Origin: Marmoricola sp. OAE513
GTDB lineage: Bacteria; Actinomycetota; Actinomycetes; Propionibacteriales; Nocardioidaceae
Reading direction: 5' to 3'
NCBI RefSeq assembly: GCF_040546585.1
Contig: NZ_JBEPOC010000001.1
Location: forward strand, 2,790,001 to 2,854,000
Length of the DNA: 64,000 bases
In this document: positions 1 to 8,049 of the stretch, piece after piece
Layout of the letters: each line of letters starts with the position of its first letter
Numbering within the stretch: the first letter of the stretch is position 1
Program-made: the position numbers and the translations under genes
Notes under the pieces: model-generated
Told to the model about the DNA's origin: nothing
The model's input: the letters and a program-made list of their open reading frames with translations, nothing else
The model's database searches: none

Positions 1-883
1 AGCGGGGCAGCACCAACACGTACTCGAGCCAGCCGAACCGGATACCGATGTTCGCGTGGGCCACCACTGCCTGCAGGCCGACCAGAATAACGTAGGCGTT
101 GACCGTCGAGGTCGAGAAGCCGAGCACCAGCAGCGGGAGCAGAACGGTGCTGCGGGTCATCACGGTCTCGATGAAGTGCACCCGCGATCCGGCGAGCCAG
201 TCGAGGTCGCGGCTGGAGTGGTGCACCGCGTGGAAGCGCCACAGCGTGGTGATCCGGTGGTACGCGCGGTGCAGGGTCGCCTGGGCGACGTCCGCCACGA
301 ACACCGCGAGCAGGAACTGTGCCCAGCCCGGCATCGACGCCACGACATCTTTCACGCCGGGGACCGCGATCGCACCGGCGACCGCCGAGGTCGACACCGT
401 GACGACGATGAGGATCAGCTGGATCAGGACGTGGCTGAGGAAGAAGTAGCAGACATCCGTACGCCAGCCGGCGCGGAGCACCGGGGTCTGACGGGGAGCG
501 AGGTGTTGCTCGAGGGGGATGAAGACCAGTGCGGAGAACAGCAGCGACAGGATGAACCAGTCCACGCCCAGCGAGTACGGCGTCGCCTCGACCGCACCGA
601 CCTGGACGTCAGCGCCACCGAGCAGTACCGCCGCCGTGGCAGCGACGAGCCCGGTCAGCGCCACCCGCCGGTTCTGGTCGCGCAGGAAGGCTGCCGTGCC
701 GAGGACGAACGCGCCCACCAGGCCGATCATCAGCAGCGACCGGGCGAACTCGGTCGTGTAGAGCGCACGGATCTCCTGGCTGGTCAGTGCTTGCGGGAAG
801 TGAAAGCAGAGCACCGCGAGCAGGCTGAGCACACCCAGCAGGCAGGAGGTCGCAGGGAGGAAGAGGCGGTGTCGGATCAACAT
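1..883 (-). CDS. Fatty acid hydroxylase / sterol desaturase family membrane protein, C-terminus outside window
   Basis: Read on the minus strand from an ATG at 883 without a stop to the left edge (294 codons), so the 3' end is missing. Several hydrophobic segments precede the histidine clusters HRAYH and HAVHHSS, with a further HAN after a membrane segment; these fit the di-iron His-box pattern of the fatty acid hydroxylase superfamily (integral membrane O2-dependent hydroxylases acting on lipids or sterols). A long hydrophobic N-terminal region of about 120 residues comes before the catalytic part. The gene faces the SDR at 964 across an 80-base gap. The substrate cannot be told from sequence. 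Confidence 0.85.
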   Translation of the reverse strand, partial: MLIRHRLFLPATSCLLGVLSLLAVLCFHFPQALTSQEIRALYTTEFARSLLMIGLVGAFVLGTAAFLRDQNRRVALTGLVAATAAVLLGGADVQVGAVEATPYSLGVDWFILSLLFSALVFIPLEQHLAPRQTPVLRAGWRTDVCYFFLSHVLIQLILIVVTVSTSAVAGAIAVPGVKDVVASMPGWAQFLLAVFVADVAQATLHRAYHRITTLWRFHAVHHSSRDLDWLAGSRVHFIETVMTRSTVLLPLLVLGFSTSTVNAYVILVGLQAVVAHANIGIRFGWLEYVLVLPR

Positions 884-917
884 GCTTCAACGCTAGGAAT
901 GTTCACCTGTCCGCGCC

Positions 918-933
918 TGAGTGCACGTACTCA
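918..933. promoter_or_regulatory. Inverted repeat in the divergent promoter region, possible operator
   Basis: TGAGT-N6-ACTCA lies in the middle of the 80-base gap between the divergent hydroxylase (start 883) and SDR (start 964). Placement suits an operator acting on both, but the arms are only 5 bp and no regulator gene is adjacent. Confidence 0.3.
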
Positions 934-963
934 ACTCCTGAGGTTCGCCACTACGCTCACGCC

Positions 964-1803
964 ATGAGCGAGCAGACGTTGACGGGTAAGACCGTTGTGG
1001 TAACCGGGGCCAGCGACGGGATCGGCGCAGAGGCCGCTAAGGTCCTGGCCGGGAAGGGTGCAAGAGTCCTGGTGACCGGCCGTTCCGCGGAGAAACTCAA
1101 GCCCGTCGCCGAGGCGGTCGGTACCGAACCGTTGATCGCGGACTTCGCCCGCTTCGACGACGTACGCCGCCTCGCGGCCGAGGTCAGCGAGCGTGTCGAG
1201 AAGATCGACATCCTGCTCAACAACGCCGGCGGCACGTTCGTCCCGTCGAAGAAGACACCGGACGGGCACGAGCCGAACTTCCAGGTGAACCACCTGGTTC
1301 CTTTCCTGCTGACCAACCTGCTGCGCCCCAAGCTCGCTGCGGCTGGCTCCTCGTTGGTGATCAACACCGCCAGCATCGGCAACCTGCTGGGCAAGATCGT
1401 TCTGGACGACCTCGACTACGAGCACCGTCGCGCGAGCGAGTTCCCGGCGTACGGGACGGGCAAGCTGATGAACATCGTCTTCACGCGCGGGATAGCGCAG
1501 AGGTGGACGGGTGACGGGATCGTGTCGGTCGCGGTGCACCCAGGGCCGGTCGGCAGCTCGTTCGGTCGCGACTCCTGGTTCATCGGCCTGCTGTATCGGA
1601 CGCCGCTGAAACGGTTCGGCACGATCAGCGTTCCTGATGGCGCAGCGCCGCTGGTGATGCTGGCCGAGCGGGGGCCGGACGCGGAGCTGAACGGGAAGTA
1701 CTTCAGCCGTTTCAAGGTGGACGGCAAGGAGAACAAGCAGGCGTCAGACCAGGCGATCATCGATGGGTTGTGGGAGCGCTCGGCGGAGATTGTGGGGATC
1801 TAG
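964..1803 (+). CDS. Short-chain dehydrogenase/reductase
   Basis: A 279-residue classical SDR (NAD(P)-dependent oxidoreductase, cytoplasmic). The cofactor motif TGASDGIG is at residues 14-21, the structural NNAG at 86-89, a catalytic Ser in NTASIG (about 137) and the YxxxK dyad as YGTGK (Tyr163, Lys167). The length is slightly above the usual 250, as in retinol-dehydrogenase-like SDRs. It is transcribed away from the membrane hydroxylase, which could mean a shared lipid pathway, but this is inference only. The ATG at 964 is the first in-frame start before the Rossmann strand. Confidence 0.9.
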   Translation: MSEQTLTGKTVVVTGASDGIGAEAAKVLAGKGARVLVTGRSAEKLKPVAEAVGTEPLIADFARFDDVRRLAAEVSERVEKIDILLNNAGGTFVPSKKTPDGHEPNFQVNHLVPFLLTNLLRPKLAAAGSSLVINTASIGNLLGKIVLDDLDYEHRRASEFPAYGTGKLMNIVFTRGIAQRWTGDGIVSVAVHPGPVGSSFGRDSWFIGLLYRTPLKRFGTISVPDGAAPLVMLAERGPDAELNGKYFSRFKVDGKENKQASDQAIIDGLWERSAEIVGI

Positions 1804-1883
1804 TCCTTGGCTCACCAACCTTTGAAGGCAGTCCATCTGTCGGCCGTTGTCGATATCGTGAGGACTCCTGAGCGAGGAGATCA

Positions 1884-3197
1884 ATGAGCGAAGTCGATGG
1901 CACTGTTGTGCCTTTGTGGACTCTGTCTACGACCGAGGGTGCGACCACGGTCCCAGTCTTCCCTGACGAGGGCGCGCTGACGGCCGAGAGAGTGGCCGAG
2001 CTGCGCTCGGCGCTGGCGGCATTTGCCTCCGCTCCGATGGTGACGCTCGAGGCCCACCCCCTGACGACAAAGCGTGGTCGCTTCAGCGGCCTTCCCTTGG
2101 ATGCGTTGAGTCCGCTGGCCCAGGAACTTACGCGGCTAGTGGGCAATTCGTCCAAGGTTCCCGCGGTGTCACAGGTAGCTCAGTCCGGCGAGATTCTCTA
2201 TCGGATGCACGTGCCGGCCAAGGTGGCATCGCAGCTCGGGAGGGGTTTCGTGAAGCCGATGGCGTCCAAAGCGGTCGCTGGCGGAATCTACGGAGACTTG
2301 GTCAACAGCGCTGGCAAGAACGTCGTTGCAGCCAAGGCGACATTCGTTCCTGTAGAGGCCGCAGCGGCCGGCGCGACTGGCACGGCGGTCGGCACCGCAG
2401 CGGGTACCGCAGCGGCCGGAACGATGACCGTCGCCGCTCCGTTGGTACTCATGGCAGTGGCGGTCGGCGCCAGTGCCTACGCGGACCATGAACGCCAGAA
2501 GGCCATCGAGAACATCACCGATCTACTCGAGAAGCTCCACGACGACAGGCTTGAGGCCGAGCGCAGTGAACTCGACGGTTGTCGTGACGCGATTGACAAG
2601 GCGACGGCCCTCCTTCTCGATCGCGGCAAGGTTGGGGCATCGCTGGGTCTTGACTCGGCGGTTCACGCGATCAGCACAGCCACGCAGCGAGCCCATACTC
2701 GTGTTCTGAAATGGGAAACCGGTCTCGACGACATCCTCGAGGACGGCCACGTTGACGCAGCCGAGCTCGAGGGCGCGCTTCCAGGCATTACGAGCGACGG
2801 TGGAGAATTTCATGCCCACCTCGAGATCGCCGCCCTCGCTGTCGCGTTGAAGCGCCGTGTCATCGTCCTTCAAGGCGTCGAGGCGGGTCAGAGCGAGGCC
2901 GACAACGCGTTCGAGAACTTCGCGAGGAGCCTTCGCGACGATCAGCAGCGCATCAACGACCTCGAGGAACGTATTACGCGCGTCCTTCGGAGGATTTCGG
3001 CAATCCAGTTGAGGACCCCGAAGAGGTTCGTCGACAAGATGATGACCCGCAAGCAGGTCGACAGCCTTCTCGATGCCTCTTACCGGTTGCGCGCCCTGGA
3101 GCCGGGCGACGGAAGCAGCGCGACCGGCGACGTCGTCATCGAGATTGAGAAGCATGAGGATGGGACGCTTCTCGTATTGCCGGCCCGGGCCTCCTGA
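1884..3197 (+). CDS. Unrecognised protein with Gly/Ala hydrophobic hairpin between coiled coils
   Basis: A 437-residue protein that I do not recognise. Residues 155-200 form one long Ala/Gly/Thr-rich hydrophobic stretch long enough for two short membrane helices. Residues 200-245 and 345-380 are charged heptad-like helices (coiled coils), and a short beta-like tail ends the protein (415-433). There is no signal peptide. This order, soluble helix, glycine-rich hydrophobic hairpin, long helices, recalls alpha-helical pore formers of the ClyA/Hbl kind, but no sequence motif proves this. A good ribosome site (GAGGAG) precedes the ATG at 1884. Third positions are visibly less GC-rich than in neighbours, suggesting recent acquisition. 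It stands alone between terminator-like gaps. Confidence 0.75.
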   Translation: MSEVDGTVVPLWTLSTTEGATTVPVFPDEGALTAERVAELRSALAAFASAPMVTLEAHPLTTKRGRFSGLPLDALSPLAQELTRLVGNSSKVPAVSQVAQSGEILYRMHVPAKVASQLGRGFVKPMASKAVAGGIYGDLVNSAGKNVVAAKATFVPVEAAAAGATGTAVGTAAGTAAAGTMTVAAPLVLMAVAVGASAYADHERQKAIENITDLLEKLHDDRLEAERSELDGCRDAIDKATALLLDRGKVGASLGLDSAVHAISTATQRAHTRVLKWETGLDDILEDGHVDAAELEGALPGITSDGGEFHAHLEIAALAVALKRRVIVLQGVEAGQSEADNAFENFARSLRDDQQRINDLEERITRVLRRISAIQLRTPKRFVDKMMTRKQVDSLLDASYRLRALEPGDGSSATGDVVIEIEKHEDGTLLVLPARAS

Positions 3198-3339
3198 ACA
3201 GAGGAGCGCAACTGTCGCTTCGCAGGTCGCAGGCGGGCGTCTTGTCCGATCAACAGCGCCCTCCGCGGCGCCTGACAGCCCGCCCACAGACTCCCGCTCC
3301 ACCTTGAGATGAGACAACGACTCATCAGGAGGAACGGAC

Positions 3340-3945
3340 ATGGACAGATCCACACTGACCCGCACCGGCATCGCCGGCGCGGTCGCAGGCTTGGGCCTGG
3401 CGGTCGGCGGCATCGCGATCGCCTCGGCCGACGACGCCCCGGACACTAGCTCCACCAGCGCCCACCCAGGCGGTCCCCGCGGAGAGCGCGGTGGCTACGA
3501 CGCGGCAGCGCTGGCCAAGGCGCTCGGCCTGAAGGAAGCCACCGTCAAGAAGGCGCTCGACGCAGTCCGTGACGAACTGCGTCCCGAGAAGCCGGCTGAC
3601 GGCACCAAGCCCACCCCGCCGACCGAGGCAGAGCGTGCCGCACGGCAGGCGAAGTTCGTGACGGCGCTGGCCAAGGAGCTCAATGTCTCCGAGGCGAAGG
3701 TCAAGACAGCCGTCGCTGCTCAGGAGAAGAAGCTCGAGGCCGCTCGTGAGGAGCGGCGCACCGAGTCGCGCGCCGACCTGGTCACCAGGCTCGACGCTGC
3801 GGTGAAGGCCGGCACGTTGACCGAGGCCGACAAGACCTCGGTGCTCAAGGCGTTCGACGCCAAGGTCATCGGCGACGGTCCGGGTGGCGGCGGCTTCGGT
3901 GGTGGAGGCCGCGGCGGTCCGCCGCCGGCCCAGTCCGCCAGCTGA
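3340..3945 (+). CDS. Secreted Ala/Lys-rich helical repeat protein
   Basis: A 201-residue exported protein with a signal peptide (residues 1-30, cleavage near ASA-DD). Two similar helix pairs follow: LAKALGLKEATVKKAL (about 50-65) and LAKELNVSEAKVKTAV (about 108-123), each followed by a charged helix. The tail is Gly-rich and then Pro-rich. The repeated unit resembles helix-turn-helix-like motifs common in actinobacterial secreted hypothetical proteins; its role is unknown. A strong AGGAGG site sits before the ATG at 3340, and a small inverted repeat GATGAG-N7-CTCATC (3308-3326) lies just upstream and may affect initiation. Confidence 0.8.
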   Translation: MDRSTLTRTGIAGAVAGLGLAVGGIAIASADDAPDTSSTSAHPGGPRGERGGYDAAALAKALGLKEATVKKALDAVRDELRPEKPADGTKPTPPTEAERAARQAKFVTALAKELNVSEAKVKTAVAAQEKKLEAAREERRTESRADLVTRLDAAVKAGTLTEADKTSVLKAFDAKVIGDGPGGGGFGGGGRGGPPPAQSAS

Positions 3946-3960
3946 CTCAGCAGCTCAGGC

Positions 3961-4770
3961 TCAGAGTGAGGCGACGGCGTCCCGCAACCAGGACGCCGTC
4001 GCCTCGTCAGCAGGGAAGAACGTCTCGATCACCAGTTCCGCCACGGTGACGTCCAGCGGCGTCCCGAACGTCGTCACAGTGCTCAGCATCGTCAGCTCGA
4101 CGTCACCCATCCGCAACCGCAGCGGCACCACGACCTCGCCCGGTCCGTGCATCTCCTCGAGCGGCTGATCGCACGGATAACCCTCGAGCTCGGTGAGCAG
4201 GTCCGCGAGCTCCGAGTCAGCAGTCAGTGCGACGTGCCGGCGCAGCCGCCCGATCAGGTGACCGCGGAACTCGCCCAGGTTCAAGATGTTCGGCGCCAGG
4301 CCCTCGGGGTGCAGCGCCAGGCGCAGCACGTTGACCGGCGGCGTCAGGAGCTCGGGCGAGACCTGCGAGGCGATGAGCAGGAGCCCGGTGTTGGCCTCGA
4401 CCAGGTTCCACCAGCGGTCGACGACCACCGCGGGATACGGGTCGTGCCCGGCGAGCAGCTGCCGGATGACCTCGCGGATGGCGAGCATCTGCGGGGAGTG
4501 CAGCGAGCCTTCGGGGTAGACCGGAGCGAAGCCTGCCGAGAGCAGCAGCTGGTTGCGGTCGCGCAGTGGCACGTCGAGGTGGTCGGCCAGGTGCAGCACC
4601 ATGTCGCGACTGGGCTTGGCCCGGCCGGTCTCGACAAAGCTCAGGTGCCGGGTGGACACGTCGACCTGGGAGGACAGCTCGAGCTGGCTCAAGTGCCGGC
4701 GCTGCCGCCAGGTTCGGATCAGGTCGCCGAAGGTCTCGGGACTGTCGGTGTCGCTGAACTGTGCCGTCAT
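3961..4770 (-). CDS. XRE-family regulator with MmyB-like C-terminal domain
   Basis: A 269-residue transcription factor. The N-terminal HTH_3 domain (about residues 12-68) contains LSQLELSSQVDVSTRHLSFV, typical of this family. The remaining part has the MmyB-like ligand domain signatures (DRWWNLVEANTG, then LRLALHPEGLAPNILNLGE), a PAS-like fold thought to bind fatty-acid-like ligands. It is transcribed away from the membrane protein at 4880. A perfect 17-bp palindrome in the 109-base gap is the likely operator. These regulators usually control the adjacent divergent gene. The 3' end of the coding region contains a terminator-like stem (see 3968). Confidence 0.93.
   Translation of the reverse strand: MTAQFSDTDSPETFGDLIRTWRQRRHLSQLELSSQVDVSTRHLSFVETGRAKPSRDMVLHLADHLDVPLRDRNQLLLSAGFAPVYPEGSLHSPQMLAIREVIRQLLAGHDPYPAVVVDRWWNLVEANTGLLLIASQVSPELLTPPVNVLRLALHPEGLAPNILNLGEFRGHLIGRLRRHVALTADSELADLLTELEGYPCDQPLEEMHGPGEVVVPLRLRMGDVELTMLSTVTTFGTPLDVTVAELVIETFFPADEATASWLRDAVASL
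3968..4005 (+). terminator. Terminator-like stem inside the 3' end of the convergent regulator gene
   Basis: A perfect 15-bp stem (3968-3982 with 3991-4005) and an 8-base loop sit 23 bases past the stop of the secreted-protein gene ending at 3945. The stem lies wholly within the last codons of the convergent regulator gene. No T-tract follows. Confidence 0.65.
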
Positions 4771-4805
4771 ACCGGGAACGTAGTAGAGCAGAGCGAGACG
4801 CGGCC

Positions 4806-4822
4806 ATTACCTGGCAGGTAAT
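4806..4822. promoter_or_regulatory. Perfect 17-bp palindrome, likely operator of the MmyB-type regulator
   Basis: ATTACCTG-G-CAGGTAAT has 8-bp arms and a single central base. It lies between the divergent starts at 4770 and 4880 and is the only strong palindrome in the gap. Confidence 0.7.
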
Positions 4823-4879
4823 CGACGGGACGCGGGACTGCGCCGAAGGTGGTGCCACCAACGACAACTGGAGGTACTC

Positions 4880-5275
4880 ATGCTCAACCTTCGCAACGCT
4901 CTCCGCCTCGACGCCGTCGCCTCGGGAGCACTCGGCTTGCTCGTGCTCGTGCTGTTCGACCCGGTTGAGAGCGAGCTCGGGTTCCCGGTGCCGTTCTCGC
5001 TGGCAATGGCCGGTGTTCTGCTCGGCTGGGCAGCCTTCGTGGCCTTCGTGTCGGTGAACCAGCACCGCGGCCTGGTGCGCGAGGTCGTCGCCCTCAACGT
5101 CGTGTACGTCGTCGCGAGCATCGTCTTCGCCGTCGCCGACTGGGCCGATCTGACCGGACTCGGCGTCGCCTTCGTGTTGGTCCAGGCGGCTGCGGTCGCC
5201 GGCTTCACCGTCGCCCAGTACGCCGGCCTCCGCGCCGAGGCTCCCGCCGCCGACCGCGACCTGGTGACGGCGTGA
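4880..5275 (+). CDS. Small four-helix integral membrane protein
   Basis: A 131-residue protein made almost wholly of four hydrophobic segments (about residues 12-30, 38-58, 68-88 and 92-112) with short charged ends. I know no enzymatic motif in it. It starts at an ATG after a GGAGGT site and its stop overlaps the GTG start of the thioesterase gene (GTGA), so the two are translationally coupled. The palindrome at 4806 lies upstream, making it the probable target of the divergent regulator. The function is unknown. Confidence 0.85.
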   Translation: MLNLRNALRLDAVASGALGLLVLVLFDPVESELGFPVPFSLAMAGVLLGWAAFVAFVSVNQHRGLVREVVALNVVYVVASIVFAVADWADLTGLGVAFVLVQAAAVAGFTVAQYAGLRAEAPAADRDLVTA

Positions 5276-5721
5276 CCGCCACGACTCAGGCCCTCGATCC
5301 GGGTGCACGCGCCTGGATCGAGGGCGTCATCGCCGCCTCGCCGGTGGGCAAGGCGCTCGGCATCAAGATCGTCGCCGCCGAGGTGGACTGCGTCCGGGTC
5401 GGGCTGAAGTTCGACGACGAGCTCACCACGGTCCCCGGCGTCATCCACGGCGGAGTGATCTCGACGCTGATCGACATCGCGGGCGCGGCTGCGTCGGCGT
5501 CCGGGCTGACCGCGGCTGATGGGGCTACCGGTGGCGCGACCTCGCACCTCTCGGTGACCTACCTGGCACCAGCTCTCGGTGATCTCGAGGCTGTGGCGAC
5601 GGTGGTGCACAGGTCACGCTCGATGACGCAGTCCGAGGTAGCGGTGCGGAGCGTGGGCGGTGACCTGGTGGCAGCGGGGCAGGTGTCGAGCCGTATCTTC
5701 CACGAGACCGCCCGGTCCTAG
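5272..5721 (+). CDS. PaaI-family hotdog thioesterase
   Basis: A 149-residue single hotdog-fold protein. The signature HGGVISTLID (59-68) supplies the HGG turn and the acidic residue at the end of the central helix typical of PaaI/4HBT acyl-CoA thioesterases. A C-terminal beta strand, VRSVGGDLVAAGQ, completes the fold. The GTG start overlaps the preceding stop by four bases. It probably hydrolyses aromatic or medium-chain acyl-CoA in the cytoplasm; the substrate is not predictable. Cotranscription with the membrane protein suggests a lipid or membrane stress role under the MmyB-type regulator. Confidence 0.9.
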   Translation: MTATTQALDPGARAWIEGVIAASPVGKALGIKIVAAEVDCVRVGLKFDDELTTVPGVIHGGVISTLIDIAGAAASASGLTAADGATGGATSHLSVTYLAPALGDLEAVATVVHRSRSMTQSEVAVRSVGGDLVAAGQVSSRIFHETARS

Positions 5722-5770
5722 AGTCTGAACCGGTTCGATTAAGTCTAGTTATCCGATGTAGAAATGCTCC

Positions 5771-6874
5771 ATGACCGATCTGACCTTCCACTGGTTCCTC
5801 CCCACCAACGGCGGCGACGGCCGAAACATCGTCGGTGGCGGCCACGGCGCGGCGATCGAGGCGGGCGACCAGCGCCCGATCTCCGTGCCGTACCTGGGAC
5901 AGATCGCACGGTCGGCCGAACAGCTCGGGTTCGTCGCAGCGCTCACGCCGGCAGGCGCTTGGTGCGAGGACGCGTGGATCAGTACCGCGATGATCAGTGC
6001 CGTCTCGGAGAAGCTGAAGTTCCTGGTCGCGTTCCGGCCCGGTCTGACGGCCCCGTTCTACGCGGCGCAGAGCGCGGTCACCTTCCAGAACATGTCCGGC
6101 GGGCGGCTGCTGCTCAACGTGGTCACCGGGGGCGAGGACCGCGAGCAGCGCGTCTACGGGGACTACCTCGACAAGGACTCGCGCTACGAGCGCACCGGTG
6201 AGTTCCTCGACATCGTGAACCGCTTGTGGAATGGCGAGGAGGTCACCTACGAGGGCAAGCACCTCAAGCTCGACGCCGCCCAGCTGAACTCGGTGCCGAC
6301 CGTCCGTCCGGAGATCTACTTCGGCGGCTCTTCGCCGATCGCCCTGGAGGTCGCCGCCGAGCACGTGGACGTCTATCTGACCTGGGGCGAGCCGCCTGCC
6401 GCCGTGGCGGAGAAGGTCCGCAAGGTGCAGGAGCACGCCGAGCGGTTCGGGCGCACGCTCCGGTTCGGGATCCGGCTGCACACCATCGCGCGGGAGACCC
6501 CTGAGGCGGCGTGGGCCGAGGCCGACCGACTGATCGCGGGGATCTCCGAGGACCAGATCAAGCGGGTTCAGGACCGGCTCAAGAGCAGCCAGTCCGAGGG
6601 GCAGCGGCGGATGCTCGAGCTCAACGCCGGCACCAAGGACGGCCTCGAGGTCTACCCGAACCTGTGGGCCGGCGTCGGCCTGATCCGCGGCGGCGCCGGC
6701 ACCGCGATGGTGGGCAGCTACCAGCAGATCGCCGACCTGATCGAGGAGTACGCCGCCGTCGGCATCTCCGAGTTCGTCCTGTCGGGCTACCCGCACCTCG
6801 AGGAGGCGTACTGGTTCGGCGAAGGCGTGCTTCCCGAGCTCGAGCGTCGCGGTCGCTGGACGCACCCGGGCTGA
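5771..6874 (+). CDS. ssuD: LLM-class FMNH2-dependent alkanesulfonate monooxygenase-like protein
   Basis: A 367-residue bacterial-luciferase-like TIM-barrel enzyme. FHWFLPTNGGDGR at the N-terminus, FLVAFRPGL, NVVTGG, YFGGSS and YLTWGEP are all close to the SsuD family, which cleaves C-S bonds of alkanesulfonates using reduced FMN from a partner reductase. No ssuABC transporter or ssuE reductase is next to it, so the substrate could be another sulfonate, and the symbol is a family-level call. The length is near the usual 380. Confidence 0.88.
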   Translation: MTDLTFHWFLPTNGGDGRNIVGGGHGAAIEAGDQRPISVPYLGQIARSAEQLGFVAALTPAGAWCEDAWISTAMISAVSEKLKFLVAFRPGLTAPFYAAQSAVTFQNMSGGRLLLNVVTGGEDREQRVYGDYLDKDSRYERTGEFLDIVNRLWNGEEVTYEGKHLKLDAAQLNSVPTVRPEIYFGGSSPIALEVAAEHVDVYLTWGEPPAAVAEKVRKVQEHAERFGRTLRFGIRLHTIARETPEAAWAEADRLIAGISEDQIKRVQDRLKSSQSEGQRRMLELNAGTKDGLEVYPNLWAGVGLIRGGAGTAMVGSYQQIADLIEEYAAVGISEFVLSGYPHLEEAYWFGEGVLPELERRGRWTHPG

Positions 6875-6902
6875 GTTCGCTGCCCGCGAACAGGAATCAG
6901 GA

Positions 6903-6921
6903 TTGAGTCGGATCGACTCAA
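6903..6921. promoter_or_regulatory. HAIR-like HspR operator upstream of hsp20
   Basis: TTGAGTCGGATCGACTCAA matches the core of the actinobacterial HspR-associated inverted repeat (CTTGAGT-N7-ACTCAAG), with exact 7-base spacing and only the outermost C/G pair missing. It is 55 bases upstream of the small heat-shock gene. HspR itself is not in the window. Confidence 0.85.
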
Positions 6922-6976
6922 CGTTGGAACCAGGTGAACGGCCCGGACAAGGGCCCTGGGACCAAGGAGCACCACC

Positions 6977-7426
6977 ATGAGCAAGACTCCCGCTTTGAAT
7001 GTGTACCGCGTGCGCAGCAACACCGCCGCCTTCGACGCCCTGGTGAGCCGTGCCTTCGGCCCGCAGGCCGTGGCCGGTCAGTCCAAGGCCGGGTACGCCC
7101 CGGCGGTCGAGTCCGAGCGCGACGGCGAGGACCTCGTCCTCCGCCTCGAGCTGCCCGGTGTCGACATCGCCTCCGACGTCAACGTCGAGGTCGTCGACGG
7201 ACGCCTGGTCATCGACGGCGAGCGCCGCGACCCGCGCGGCGAGGACGCCACCGGCCGCCGGTTCAGCGAGTTCCGGTACGGCGCGTTCAAGCGCACCTTC
7301 CGCCTCGGCGGACAGGTCGGCGCCGACCAGGTCTCCGCGTCGTACGACGCCGGTGTCCTGACGGTGCGGGTGGCGAACGCCTACGCGAAGCCGGCCGGTC
7401 AGAAGATCGAGATCGCGCAGGGCTGA
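6977..7426 (+). CDS. Hsp20 / alpha-crystallin small heat-shock protein
   Basis: A 149-residue small chaperone that holds unfolding proteins. The alpha-crystallin domain spans about residues 42-140: DGEDLVLRLELPGV opens it, GRLVIDGER follows, and VSASYDAGVLTVRV contains the conserved A-x-x-x-n-G-v-L motif. The N-terminus is short and the usual C-terminal I-x-I/V anchor is weak (KIEIAQ). An AAGGAG site precedes the ATG at 6977. The HAIR-like element upstream implies HspR repression and heat induction. Transcription ends at a stem shared with the convergent lipoprotein gene. Confidence 0.95.
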   Translation: MSKTPALNVYRVRSNTAAFDALVSRAFGPQAVAGQSKAGYAPAVESERDGEDLVLRLELPGVDIASDVNVEVVDGRLVIDGERRDPRGEDATGRRFSEFRYGAFKRTFRLGGQVGADQVSASYDAGVLTVRVANAYAKPAGQKIEIAQG

Positions 7427-7446
7427 CCTCATCCAACCGGCACCAC

Positions 7447-7480
7447 GAGAGCCCGGTCCGCCAGAACGGTCCGGGCTCTC
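7447..7480. terminator. Bidirectional terminator between hsp20 and the lipoprotein gene
   Basis: Perfect 10-bp arms GAGAGCCCGG (7447-7456) and CCGGGCTCTC (7471-7480) flank a loop that can add three more pairs past one mismatch. It lies between converging genes ending at 7426 and 7487. Confidence 0.85.
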
Positions 7481-7486
7481 GCGCGC

Positions 7487-7963
7487 CTAGGGGCAGCCGC
7501 CGGACTTCCCCGAGCTGGTGGTCGACATCGGGCTGGTGTCGTAGACGGCCCAGGCGCCCGAGGTGTTCTCGATGCAGAGCTGGAACTCCTGGTCGCTCGG
7601 GTCGAACACGTACGACGCGATCGTGTTGCCCTGCGAGAGCTTGAGGAACGTCAACTGCTTCGCGGTCCTGAGCGCGCCGGCGAGGTCCTTCGGGTAACCC
7701 TGGTCGAAGTAGACCTGCTCCATCGCGGGGGCGTAGCTCTGCACGTCGTCGATGGTCGACTGGATCTGGGCAGCGGTCGCGGGCTTCGCCTTCGCAGGCT
7801 GGCTCGGCGTAGGGGTCGGCGTAGGAGTCGGGGTGAGGGTCGGCGCAGCGGCCGTCGACGGGGGCTGGGTCTGCGATGAGCCCGCGCTCGGCTCCTCGTC
7901 GCTCCCGCAGGCGGCAAGGGTCAGCAGAGCAGCAGCGGACAGCAGTGCGAGGCGGAGGCGCAT
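7487..7963 (-). CDS. Secreted lipoprotein with TP-repeat linker
   Basis: A 158-residue protein starting at ATG 7963; longer readings upstream lack a signal sequence at their start. A lipoprotein signal ends in the lipobox LAAC (Cys19 or so). A Ser/Pro linker with a run of TP repeats follows, then a compact domain of about 100 residues with a Cys pair near the end (LCIEN and GGCP). This layout resembles pilin-like or sensor-type secreted actinobacterial proteins, but no family is clear. It lies 86 bases downstream of the GAF kinase gene and may be the last gene of that operon. Confidence 0.8.
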   Translation of the reverse strand: MRLRLALLSAAALLTLAACGSDEEPSAGSSQTQPPSTAAAPTLTPTPTPTPTPSQPAKAKPATAAQIQSTIDDVQSYAPAMEQVYFDQGYPKDLAGALRTAKQLTFLKLSQGNTIASYVFDPSDQEFQLCIENTSGAWAVYDTSPMSTTSSGKSGGCP

Positions 7964-8049
7964 GTGGGTGGTTCGGGGCGGGAGCCCGCGCGGATTGGTG
8001 CGCCGTGCACCGCACCGGGTTTCGAGGCGGCCGCGAGCGCGGCCGCACC

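Noticed and set aside
5727-5736. GAACCGGTTC palindrome before the ssuD-like gene
   Set aside because: Ten bases of self-complementary GC-rich sequence are expected often by chance, and no extension or second copy was seen.
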